The notes beneath the pieces were generated by a model. It searched no databases. It saw only the letters and a program-made list of their open reading frames with translations, and was not told the DNA's origin. Both the position numbers and the translations under genes were made by a program. From Rhizophagus clarus (taxonomy: Eukaryota; Glomeromycota; Glomeromycetes; Glomerales; Glomeraceae), in contig BLAL01000016.1 of assembly GCA_015698045.1 (NCBI GenBank), positions 1,127,501 through 1,191,500 of the forward strand: 64,000 nt of DNA, read 5' to 3'. This document shows, in pieces, positions 34,316 through 44,956 of this stretch (positions are counted from its first letter, which is position 1; each line of letters begins with the position of its first letter).

Positions 34316-36164
34316 TTAAGTTTTAATTCTGTTATCTAAAGATATCCCTGTCAAGTTACTAAGATCACCAGAATTTGAGCGAATTCCATCTTGACTTTCC
34401 CTTTCTATTCGGTTTGCAACTTCGACAGCTGCGGGTTTAACCCATCCTGGGGGATCTGCAACACACTTAGTTACTGGATTAACCCATCCTTCATATTTCT
34501 CAAAAATAGTATAATCAAAAGCCTTAAATTTTTCTTCAATTAGTTGATAATTTTCAGATCCTTCACCATCTTTACGTTTCTTCGCTTTTCGACGTCTAAC
34601 TCTTGCTTCTAAAGGTTGTTCCTCAAGAAGTAATTCTTCTAAATCGTAAGTAGCGTCAAAGTTGATACGATCTGATGAAGGCTTGAAGACTGGATTTACG
34701 CGTTTAGTTTCTAATGCAGGCCAATCAATATTTCGGAAAAATGGATGCTTTTGGATAAGAGCGAACCCATTGGGGCCACATCCTAACCGACGGGATATAT
34801 CGCGTTCAAGAAACTTATAAATTTCAATGATTAAAAAGTCAATAAATATAGTAATTATAATGAGGAGTATCGAGAAGTTATAATTCAATTAATTTACTTA
34901 CTCCTTGAATCGCGGAAACACATGCTGGACTGACTGGAGGTTCCATATCAGGATACTTTATCGGAGCTTTTAATATCATTTTTTTTAATTCTTCTTGATT
35001 ATCACATTCAAATGGACGCTAATAAAAAAAAAAGCCTTTCAGTTTAAATTTTTTACATTAAAATAAAAATTTCTTATAAAAAAAAAATTAATATTTACCC
35101 TTCCGTATATACATTCATATAACATAACGCCAAGAGACCACCAGTCCACTGTGACTCCATAACCGTTATTTCTAAACATTTCTGGAGCTGTTGATATAAA
35201 TTGAAAGTTAATTTTAAACTAATAACCTTTTTTTAAAGGATTTTTTTTTTTTTCAGACTTACCCATGTAAGCACATGTCCCAGAATGTGAAGTTAAAGGC
35301 TTATCCGGCTTTATATGCGTTGCGATGTTAAAATCTGTTATATGTGAATGTCCTTGTTCGTCAAGAAGAACATTATCAGGTTTTATATCTCTAAAAACAA
35401 AAAAAAATATATTAGTGTAATGATAAAGAAAAAAAAATATATATAAAAAGATATTGAGAATTAACAATTTTTACCTATGAACAACTCCTTTTGAATGTAA
35501 ATATCTTATTGCACATGCCAATTCTGCAATCCAAAATCGTATTGCGTCTTCAGTAAAGGTTTTTCTATTAAGGTGAAACCTTAAATCACCACCCATCCTA
35601 TAAATTTAACGTTTGTCGAAAAAAAAAATTGAAATCTAAAAATGTAAATAAATGAATTTAATCAAAAAAAAGTGATAATATAATTAAACAATTAATTCAC
35701 ACACATACATAAGGTCCATAACCATGTACATATATTCATCATCTTGGAATGCAAAACGTAAATTGCATACCAAAGGATGATCCAATTCTTCTAACATGGA
35801 CCTTTCTCTAAATATATTTCGTAAAGCTTCCATTTTAATGCACTCTTCTTTTGAAATATATTTTAGAGCAAATAACTTTTTATTATCTTTTCTTTCAACT
35901 ATTCGAACCTGTATTATTGAATTTTAATTTGAAAGTTAGTTATTGTTGTATTTTCTTTTAAAAAAAAATTATAATAATACTACCTTTCCAAATGCTCCTC
36001 GGCCAACAACGCGTAGTAGCTTAAAGTGTGATAAATTTACTAATATATATAATAACAACCAATTTCTTTGTTAGCAAAAGTTCTAAAACAAAACTAAAAC
36101 CAAACCAACAATATTAACCTTCTTCAGTAAAGTCAACGTCATATTTGCCATTTGTTACCCCCAT
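34316..36164 (-). CDS. YANK/STK32-type AGC serine/threonine kinase
   Basis: Exons 36119-36164, 35984-36039, 35709-35908, 35475-35597, 35263-35390, 35099-35187, 34902-35018 and 34316-34813 give 418 residues in one frame. Kinase motifs: [20 protein letters not shown] (Gly loop), ALKY (ATP Lys), [28 protein letters not shown] (catalytic loop), DFN in place of DFG ([12 protein letters not shown]), YMAPEM and [15 protein letters not shown] and the tail block [20 protein letters not shown] are typical of the STK32/YANK group. The protein starts MGVTNGKY, so the N-terminal Gly could be myristoylated, though residue 6 is Gly rather than Ser or Thr. The C-terminal ~100 residues are basic, then acidic, and not recognised. 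The role in fungi is unclear to me. Confidence 0.92.
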
Positions 36165-37177
36165 TGTGATCACACTTTTTATTTTTTATCGCGATTGAAT
36201 TAAATTATCCTTTTTTTTTTAACTATATCTCAAAATGCTATTTTGTGATAGTAAATTTTTCTCGTTTTTCTTTAGATTCAGTTCAACTGAAAAAAAAAAC
36301 TCAATTGGGGTTCGAAATATATACAAACAATAAATAAACAATATTATTGAGGAGAAAAGCGATGCCTTATATGGAATCGATTAAAATACAGTATAATGGT
36401 TATAACAACGACTATGCAAATTTTGTAATACCAATTAATTACTTAAAAGGTAAAATGATAAAAAAAAGATTAAAAAAATCAAGTTTAGACTTGGGAACTA
36501 TTCAATACATTTTTGGTTTATATGTACTGTACTTTTACGTATATATATATATTTTAAAAAAAAAATCAATGCCAAGTATGGTTAATGATTTAATGAAATT
36601 TTTTATGTTGCTTGTGCATCATCATTCGCATCATTCGTATTCCGGCCGGCTGACTTGTCATAATTTTTTTTTTTTTTCACAAAAATTCTTTTTTTAATTT
36701 CGTTCAATGGCTTTTTCGTAAGAATCCAAAAATAGCCACGCCCATAACAAGGTTGCCATGTGGGAATAATTTAAAATTTAGTATTAAATCCGCTTTAAGT
36801 TAGCCGATGAGTAACCAATTTTATTACTTCTATATTAGATATACAAGAAAATTAATAACTAATATTCTTATTAGAAAAAAACATTGCTACTGCATATTAA
36901 ACTTACTAACGTAATTTTAATAAATTTTATATTTAATATTGAAATTTCTTTTGTAAAAAAAAATTTAAAAATTGTATTAAATTATCAAATATTCTTATAA
37001 TTTGTGGGATAAAACAAAATGATTGACATTCAAAAAATTTACTTTAAAGTTCCATCATTTTTATTTTTATTTGTTGATAAAAACTTTTTCTAAAATAAGT
37101 AAATAAAATTAATCTAATTTATATAATTAAATCTAATTTTTGAAAATTATTTTATTGAATAAAATTTATACCTTATC

Positions 37178-37897
37178 ATAATCATATATTTTTCCTAAGA
37201 AAATTTCCGAAATTTTCGGAATTCCATGCAACCCGAAAGTAAATAATTTTACTCCTGAGAATTACCTTTTTGGGATTTAACTGTGGCTTGTATGTTCATT
37301 TATACATCAAACATCTATTGATTTATTTATGTTATTGCCACCCCTTTCTTAAGAAAATAATCTTAAGGATTTAGTTATCAATGCATCAAAAAAATATGAA
37401 CAAGAGATAAATCTTTAGATTATTTTTTTTATCACATCAGATATCATAAAAATTCTAATTTATTAAAAAGTAATTTAACATTTGTATATAATATCACCTC
37501 TTTTCTTTTAGTTATCACAAAATCTAACAAAACAACTAATTTTGTAATTCCCAAATAACAATCAAAATTCTAACATAAAATAGTAAAAAAAAAAGCATAC
37601 CAGAACACTAATAAATTGCATAAAAAAAATTAGAATAATGATAATAATAATATTTTATATTTAAATAAATTAAATATGTAAAAATAAATATCTTGATAAA
37701 AGTTAAATTTAAATTTTTTTTTTATTTCTAATCATACAATATACTGCACAGTTTTTTTTTTGCTATTTCATTTAACCTATATACAAGTTACAATTAAAAT
37801 CTAAAAAGGGTAATTTTTAAGAGTAAAATTGTTTACTTTTGGATTACATGAAATTCTGAAAATTTCAGAAATTTTCTTAGAAAAAATATATGATTAT
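37178..37897. mobile_element. Non-autonomous TIR element with 9-bp target duplication, Mutator-like
   Basis: Terminal inverted repeats of about 120 bp: the left arm starts ATAATCATATAT and the right arm ends ATATATGATTAT. The arms stay alignable to about 37300 and 37775, differing mostly by transitions. The element is flanked by direct copies of TACCTTATC at 37169-37177 and 37898-37906, a perfect 9-bp duplication. Long TIRs with a 9-bp duplication are the hallmark of Mutator-like elements. The ~470-bp interior is AT-rich with no transposase, so it depended on another copy. Arm divergence of roughly 15 percent by eye suggests an old insertion. Confidence 0.85.
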
Positions 37898-37901
37898 TAC
37901 C

Positions 37902-38163
37902 TTATCTTTTAAATTGTAATGATTAAAATTAATTTTTAAAAATTTTTAAATTTTTAAGATTCTGTAATCATAAAAAGATGAAATTTAGTTTATTAAAATC
38001 CTCTTATTGAAATGCATTTAATAGTATATAGAAGGATTATATTTATAAAATCAATAGATAAAAGATTGTATTTATTTATAGATTTTTAGATATTTAAAAA
38101 TATCTTATTATCTAATAATTGTAAAAAAATGGATTTATTTTATCAGATTCTTTTTATCAAGAT
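37902..38163 (+). repeat. Dispersed repeat, copy 2 (dimer of a ~144-bp unit)
   Basis: Matches the minus strand of 3966-4229 over its length, including AATCATAAAAAGATGAAATT against GATCATAAAAAGATGAAATT. Two cores lie at 37967-38019 and 38113-38163. The Mutator-like element sits at its left edge, so its insertion target was at or next to this repeat. A weaker similarity to the core continues near 38205-38225. Confidence 0.65.
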
Positions 38164-39109
38164 ATATTAATATAGCAATAATAAATATTAATAATGGTTT
38201 AAATCAAGATTCTTTTTATTAAAATTACAAATTTATCTCAAATATGTAAAATTAATATATTTTTGTTATTAATATATATTGTATATAGCAATAATTATTA
38301 ATTCTTTTAGATAATTTATCACTATATTTAATCAAAAATATATATGTATAATACTCCCAATTACTTTCTTAAAATTACTAAAATATCAAATAAACAACTT
38401 TATTTGTTCAGTTTTTTCTGAATATCCAATTATTAATATGTTAATTAATAATATAAAAAGATATAAACATGCTTAAAAATACTAAAAATCTTTTAAAAAC
38501 AAAGATTTAGATTATATTAATTTTATAGATTTAAGTAATGATATATATTGTAAACTTGATTAAACTTATAGTTATTAAATATAAAAATCAGAAGAGATTA
38601 AACAATTCTTCTAAATATTTTAATATATTAATTAATATATAACAAAATTATTTTATATTTAATAATTATTTTTTAAAGGATTTTACAAGATTAGAATTAA
38701 TAAAATTTAAATTCTGTGATATTAAGGATATTAGTTATACTAATAGATATTGTTCTACTTATATTTGATTATAAATAATTAGATATTTTACAAATGATAA
38801 AATATTAAAAAACTAAAATTTTAATTATATTTAAAAAAAGCAAAATGAAACTAATTTTTTAATTCCATTAAAATTATAATATTAGTAATACTTTAAAAGT
38901 TATATTTTATATATTTAAATCTTTAAGTTAAAATTATTTACTAAAATACTAATCACAATTACATTATATATATTCAAATAGTATTAAATACAAAAAAAAA
39001 GAGTATTTAGCTTTGCCTATTTTTTATGTAATATAGGGCTAAAATAGACTAAATAGTTTAGTTTTATTTGCATCTTTAGTTTCTATATTCAAGTATATAT
39101 AAAAAGATA

Positions 39110-39535
39110 GGATTTTTTCATTTTTTTATTTTATTTTATTGATTTTTGGATTTTTTTAGCTTTATTCATTTTTTTTATTATTTTTTATTTCCTTTTACTT
39201 TTCTTCATTCTTTTTTATTTTGTCTTATTCTTTTATTAATCATTTATTTTTTTATTTCTTTTTATTACTTTTTGTTTTTTTATTTTCTTTAACTTTTTTT
39301 ATTTTTTACATTTTTTTATTCCCTTTTGTTTCTTTTTATTTCCCTTTTATTTTTTCATTCATCTTATTCTTTTTTTATTTTTTTTTTTTTTTTATTCCTT
39401 TTCATTATTCTTCACCTTTTTTTTTGCCTTTACTTCCTATTTGATTATCTTCATTCCTTTTCATTTATCTTTCCATTTTTTCACTCCCCTTAATCTTTTC
39501 ACTATACTTTCTTATTGTATTTTTCTTATATATTG
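39110..39535 (+). repeat. Pyrimidine-rich low-complexity tract
   Basis: About 425 bp in which the plus strand is nearly all T and C with A mostly in TTTATT blocks. It is open in one frame but encodes only Phe, Leu, Ser, Pro and Tyr strings, so it is treated as simple sequence. Confidence 0.7.
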
Positions 39536-40272
39536 CAATGCATATGCAATTATATTACAGCATTATGACATTAATAATACAATTAAATTATACAATTTTT
39601 TGTGACGTAATTTATTTTTGTCACCGATAAAATCTAAAATAAAATTGAAAATTTGACAAATGAAAAGTTTAAAACCAGTGTTTTATAAGCGGTTTCTTCA
39701 TGAAAAATTTTGGTTTCAAATTAAATTTCATAAAATTTTTTTATTATATGAGTTTGGAATTCTACTTCAAGACTCACGTGTTACAAAAAGAGGGTACCGC
39801 TTTGCGTGCGTGATATGGTATAATAATACAAAATATTCTTTACTATCTCGCTTAATATACATCAGAGTAAAGTTTATATTCACTTTATTAAAAAATAAAT
39901 TAAAAATTTTTTGCGTAATAATTAATACGAATAGCGTACATAACTAATTTTTCTACTTAATTATCTGTCTGTGTATCAATGCTAGATCCTAAGCATAGAG
40001 TTTTTTTTTCTTAATTGTTGCTTGCTTATCTTATATATACAAAAATCATAAAATAGTACTTAATCCTTATAAAACGAAATTTTTTTGCTTGTGATACGGA
40101 ATTTTAAATCATAACGATATTTTCCCATATAACTTTTTTTAAAAAAAAAAAAAAAAAAAAAAGAATGATAAATGAAAAATGAATAAATAAAAAATAAAAT
40201 AAAATAAACCATAATCATAAAGTAGGAAGAAAAAAATATATATATATTATAACAAAAGGTTTTTTTTTTTTT

Positions 40273-41895
40273 TTAAATAGGAAGATTATTGAATAAATCT
40301 TCAACCTTTTCCTTTTCCTTCTCCATATAAATATGGTAAGAAGTTAATTGAACTCGTTGTTCTTCTTTAAAATCTTTTGATAAACGAAAATCGATAACGA
40401 AAACGCGTTCTTCATTAACGTTGTCATTATTATCAATACGAGCAACGATAAAATTAGATTCTTTAATATCATTTTGAATAATACCAAGACTATGAATAGC
40501 TTTAATAGTAGTTAAAGCAGCCTCTTTATGTTTTCGAGATAACCTTGAAGATTGTCTAATATGTTCAGTAGCAAGAACAAATTTTTCACCATTTAAAGTA
40601 AAACCAGTATATTTTAATCGTGGAATATAAACACCTTGAATAACGGATAATCTCTCATATATTCTAGCTTCCTTTTCTAAATCAGATTTTCTCGTATCAT
40701 TATTTCCTTCAGTAAATTTTAAAGAAAGATCATGACCATTATATTCAGCCAAATAAATATCATTAATAAATTCTTTTTTTATAAAAATATTATTCCAATT
40801 TAAAATATTAAAACTCGTAAAATCGGTAAGATAATCATCATCATGACGAAATTTTTTAACCTCGAAATCAACGTCGTCATCATTAGTAACTGGACGTTTT
40901 CCATGAGCAACGGAAGAAGTAGAAGGAGGAGAAATAAAATGATCAACGGAAGTAGTAGTAGTATAAGGAAATCTTTCATAAGAATAATCGATAAAATAAT
41001 CAGGATGATTTTGAATATTACTACTAGAAGAAGGAGGAGGAGGAGGAGGAGGAGGAGTAAATATTGGACAAGGAGGTAATAAAGGTTCATTCTTTGATAA
41101 ATATAATAAATAATTCCAAGATTGTAAAATAGTTGGATCATTAGAATCATTTTTTTGACACTTCGAAACAAGTAATATAGAAGAATCATCCTGAGAACGT
41201 TTAATAAACCAAGTAAATTCATAAGTAGTTAATACAGAATATTTTAAACCCAATTCACACATAAAATCGTAAACTTCATTAATATTATCAGCAAAATCAC
41301 CAGTATTATGTTGATAAGCATCAATTACGTCATGATCATGATTAGTACGTAAAACTCTATGAGTTCTTGATGCGACGGAAGTTATAATTTGATCCGATTC
41401 ATTAATAACATTCCAATCAATTAACGAATTATTAATAGATTTACATAATTCCAAATCATCATGATTAAGTTTACTAGTTAAAGCACGAACTATTTGTAAA
41501 TCAATTACTTGATTTAATTCTTCTTTTGTTGAAATAGGTGCATGAGCCAATGGTATAGAAGGTTTTTCATATTTTTTTATTACATTATCAATTGAATGAT
41601 TTTTAACCATTTCAATAAAATTTTCCCAATGAAAAACTTTACTTGGAAATCGAGATTTGCCATGATTAAAAAAATCATAATGACTTTGCGTGGAATAAGA
41701 AATTGATGAAGGAATAGTTGTTAAGAGTTCTTTTTCCGTAATTAATGGCGTACGAGAATCTGAATTAATGATTTTCTTACGTCTTCTTATAACAGATGCA
41801 TTCATCTGTTTAAAAGAGGCAGCAGGCATACTGAAAAAACATGATGTTTTCTGCAGGCAAAGAGAACGTGAATTTATAAAGATCCTTGTTTTCAA
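40273..41895 (-). CDS. Crinkler-type effector-like protein: nuclease-like plus kinase-like domain
   Basis: Single-exon frame of 540 residues that looks whole. Residues ~85-250 (HWENFIEMVKNHSIDNVIKK ... HNTGDFADNINEVYDFMCEL, LKYSVLTTYEFTWFIKR) resemble the PD-(D/E)XK-like region of Crinkler-related proteins, as I recall that family. After a polyproline/Ser linker, residues ~365-520 resemble a small protein-kinase-like domain (LEKEARIYERLSVIQGVYIP, then RLKYTGF; NGEKFVLATEH; IKESNFIV; VFVIDF), with a divergent catalytic loop. Crinkler-related proteins with nuclease and kinase parts are numerous in Glomeromycotina and are discussed both as effectors and as derived from transposon toxins. There is no signal peptide. 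The true start could be a later Met. The general class is an inference from motif shape; no function is claimed. Confidence 0.6.
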   Translation of the reverse strand: MKTRIFINSRSLCLQKTSCFFSMPAASFKQMNASVIRRRKKIINSDSRTPLITEKELLTTIPSSISYSTQSHYDFFNHGKSRFPSKVFHWENFIEMVKNHSIDNVIKKYEKPSIPLAHAPISTKEELNQVIDLQIVRALTSKLNHDDLELCKSINNSLIDWNVINESDQIITSVASRTHRVLRTNHDHDVIDAYQHNTGDFADNINEVYDFMCELGLKYSVLTTYEFTWFIKRSQDDSSILLVSKCQKNDSNDPTILQSWNYLLYLSKNEPLLPPCPIFTPPPPPPPPSSSSNIQNHPDYFIDYSYERFPYTTTTSVDHFISPPSTSSVAHGKRPVTNDDDVDFEVKKFRHDDDYLTDFTSFNILNWNNIFIKKEFINDIYLAEYNGHDLSLKFTEGNNDTRKSDLEKEARIYERLSVIQGVYIPRLKYTGFTLNGEKFVLATEHIRQSSRLSRKHKEAALTTIKAIHSLGIIQNDIKESNFIVARIDNNDNVNEERVFVIDFRLSKDFKEEQRVQLTSYHIYMEKEKEKVEDLFNNLPI

Positions 41896-42925
41896 TGTCT
41901 TTTGTCTATTTTATCATTCTTTCTTAATTTGTACCGACTTTTAATCTCATGCATTTATTTTCGTTTTCGTGATGTATTATGACGAAACGAAATCGAATCA
42001 TACGATTCATCTGTGGATCGAAATATTAATAAAGTATTCAGTTAGATAATTTTGGTCTTAATGGACTCTTAAGATTATAATCTTTGATAAAGTTTTAAAA
42101 AAAAAATTTATATTATTATTCAAATTTTCTTCATTCGAGACCATATTAAGAAGTAGAAGACAACATGTGGATTTTCAAAGTAATCAATCGGATCAAAAAT
42201 ATTCAGCATTAAAATCTAATTTATTGGATTAATTTCCAAATCTGGGCTAAGTGTCAAAAGTTTATTTTTTTTTTTTAAATATTGTTTACTTTATATTTTA
42301 AGAACAATTGACGTTTAATAGCTAATGTTTTAATGATTTTCATAACTTAAACTACCCTTTATCCATTTTTATACTAGTATAATATGCAATCAAGAATTGT
42401 TTATTAGTCATTGATAAGATTGGTTTGCAAGTAAATAAAATGTCGTACAACATTGTTTTTTGATTTATAATGTTAATTCTAATTAAGAAGGTTTTTATTA
42501 AGAAAACTTGAACGTGAATGTCATGTCTGTTAATTATCTAACTTTTAAAGTAATAAGTATAATAATTTTTATTCTGTTTACAGTTTACGTTTATGGAAAT
42601 GTACAATAAGAAAAAAAAAGAAATTTTTTCCAATTTTAATTTTTCCAAAAAAAAAAAAGTTTAAATTTATCAAATATTGTCTTACAGTGTGAACCTTTTA
42701 TAATTGGATATATTAATGATTGTTTTTTTTTCACAAGAACAATTAATTAAATATACGTAAATTAATTCCATCGGATAAATATTAAATGCGTAATTAGTAA
42801 TTAATTACCGTTTCAATCGGATAAATATTAAAAAAATGAGTAACAATAATGAAGAATTATATGCACTGTTACTAAATCCTCATTGATTAACTAATTATTT
42901 CTTACTCTTTTTTTTTTTTTTTTTT
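41896..42925. other. 1-kb intergenic interval, no gene seen
   Basis: AT-rich sequence between two minus-strand genes. It has the duplicated short phrase TCGGATAAATATTAAA (near 42772 and 42817) and nothing else of note. Confidence 0.55.
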
Positions 42926-44589
42926 TTATCTTTCCAATTCTTCAAAGATTTTTTCTGATTCTTTTCTTTGATTCCATAATTCTTTTATCTTTTCGACATT
43001 AACAATTGAATTACCATCATTGTCATCATCATCGTTAATTTCCATAATATATCCATTAATAAATTTTGATTCTACCTTCTCAAAATAAATATTTCTAACT
43101 AAAACATTTTTTTCTTTAATATTATTAATCCATTCCGTTCCATAAGAGCTTGTTAATTCTTTTGAATCATTTTCTTCATTTTTTTCTTCATAAGGTGAAG
43201 AAATTTTATTAGATGTAGTTATAATATAAACTGGTTTATTAAAATATTTCGCTGATAAAATTAATGGCATTGAACCAATCTTATTCATTATATCTCCATT
43301 ATTACCTGATATATGGTCAGCTCCAAGTAAAACATGAGTAACTGATGGCATGAAATAATTACATGATGCATCTGTTACAACTTGAATGATTATGTTATCA
43401 GAATTTGATGATGTTAGATGTGTTGATAATCTTTGTGCAAGAGTTGCCCCTTCATTTAATGGTCGTGATTCCATTATAGTTATTGTAAGTGTTGAAGTAA
43501 CTGCTTCTTTTTCTTTTGATAAATAATTTATAAATTTTTGAATAAGCGAACAAATTGATAAATATACTGTTGATGAATAACTCATCGTTATAATATGAAT
43601 TTCTTCTTGTTGTTTTGGTTTCTCTTTGATAAGTGAAGGAAATAACTCTTTCATGAAATTTTGTTTGATTTTCTCTCCATTTTCTTTATTTGATGTTTTC
43701 ATTTGATCAATTATATCTATTGTAATATTTTCAAATTCTTCAAAAGATATTCCCTCTTTCTCTTGTAATATTTGTTTACTTCTCTTTAAAACTTCCGTTA
43801 TACCAAAAGAAATTGATGCTTTCATATTTGGTCTAATTTGTGTTAAATACCATCCAACATTTAATATATTTTTCCATAATTCATTCGAATTTTTTGAAAT
43901 TTTTCTAAATTCCTTGTTAATTATCGTCTCTTTCAATATATCAAGTGATTTCATTGATAATTCTTGTGCTCCAGAATTTCTATCTTTAAACATATCATTT
44001 AATCCTTCATGAACACGTGTAGGTAAGTATACTCTTTTTAATGTTTCCAACAAATTTGGAACACATTCATAATTATTTATTTCGGTTGGTTTAATCCACT
44101 CACATGTTTGATGTTCCCAATCAATTTGAATTTTATTTATTAAACTTGGTGAGTTAATACGAAATAAAAATGGATAAACTTTCCATAATGTTTGTTCACT
44201 TTCTCCCAAAATTGTTAACAATTTACCATTACGGATAAGAGTTATGTCTGTACGGGAAAGTGATGTTTCTTCTTCAATTTCTTTAATCGCTCGTTCTAAT
44301 GGTGATGAATCATTTTCTTCAATCCCTCCGCTTATACCTGCCCAATGATTTCTTTTATGTAAAGAAAGGAATGAGAAATGTCATTTCAAATTAATGAAAA
44401 AGTAACATTTTTCTTTTTAAAAAAAAAGAAAAAGAAATAAATTAATTAATTATTTTTTTTTTTTTTTACTTACTTGTAAGTTCTAACTTTATCACTACGT
44501 TTTAATAATAATAATTTATCTCCTTGATTATTTTCTTCATTTCCTTCTGTATGAACCAAAAAAGAAGTAACAACGCGCCTTTCTTTCAT
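42926..44589 (-). CDS. NUDIX hydrolase fused to an eIF2B-alpha/beta/delta-like domain
   Basis: Exons 44474-44589 and 42926-44351 encode 513 residues. The N-terminal ~150 residues form a NUDIX domain: LLLLKRSDKVRTYKNHWAGI, then SGGIEENDSSPLERAIKEIE, then EETSL, which follows the NUDIX box with the Glu-rich EIEEE metal site. From residue ~200 to 430 the protein matches the initiation factor 2B/ribose-1,5-bisphosphate isomerase-like fold: SAQELS-type start, TITIMESRPLNEGATLAQRL and VTHVLLGADHISGNNGDIMN, then KIGS. The end is acidic and low-complexity. In that fold the GAD motif binds a sugar phosphate or nucleotide. I recall fungal proteins annotated with this pair of domains; their substrate is not known to me. 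It is divergent from the MET8-like/MET10 gene, 367 bp between starts. Confidence 0.85.
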
Positions 44590-44956
44590 GATAGCCAAAA
44601 AAATTTCTTTTTGATAGAATAAAAATTTAATTACTAATCACAATTTCACGACTTTAAGCTAAAAAACGGTAAAATATAGTTAGAATAATTATCAATGCAT
44701 ATGAGTTTTGAAGATGATCGACATTAAATTTCTTAATATGGAAATTGAATTATCAAAAAAATTAGTAAAATTAGTAATGATTTTACACTGAATAGAACGT
44801 TGTATTAGGTCAAGTACATACATAGGTGAATTACTAATCAAATCAAAAATTACGGTGATGGTGCAATTTTTTTTATATATTAGATATCTGATCTTTTTTT
44901 TTTTTTTTCATCCTTTTTTTTTTTTTTTTATTATAATAAAGTCTTAAAGGGACTGA
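44590..44956. promoter_or_regulatory. Divergent promoter region, NUDIX-eIF2B and MET8-like/MET10 genes
   Basis: 367 bp between two divergent start codons, AT-rich, with T homopolymers just before the plus-strand gene. I see no Met4- or Cbf1-type site (CACGTG) in it. Confidence 0.5.

Larger units (their letters stand above)
36165..40272. other. 4.1-kb gene desert, extremely AT-rich
   Basis: The longest gap in the window. It contains a Mutator-like TIR element (37178-37897) and an adjoining dispersed repeat copy (37902-38163). Then comes a very AT-rich stretch with no structure I can read (38170-39000) and a pyrimidine-rich low-complexity strand (39110-39535). No reading frame in it has family features; open frames at 36347-36697 and 39660-39947 look like chance. 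Confidence 0.6.

Noticed and set aside
36347-36697. 116-residue frame upstream of the YANK-type kinase
   Set aside because: Low-complexity AT-driven sequence with Phe/Lys runs and no family features; likely leader or intergenic.
38170-39000. Possible degenerate gene or mitochondrial DNA insert, suggested by extreme AT content
   Set aside because: No conserved protein or RNA segment is readable; composition alone is not evidence.
39220-39947. Two open frames of 74 and 95 residues in the gene desert
   Set aside because: The first encodes only a Phe/Leu-rich string from a pyrimidine tract; the second has no motif or splice context.
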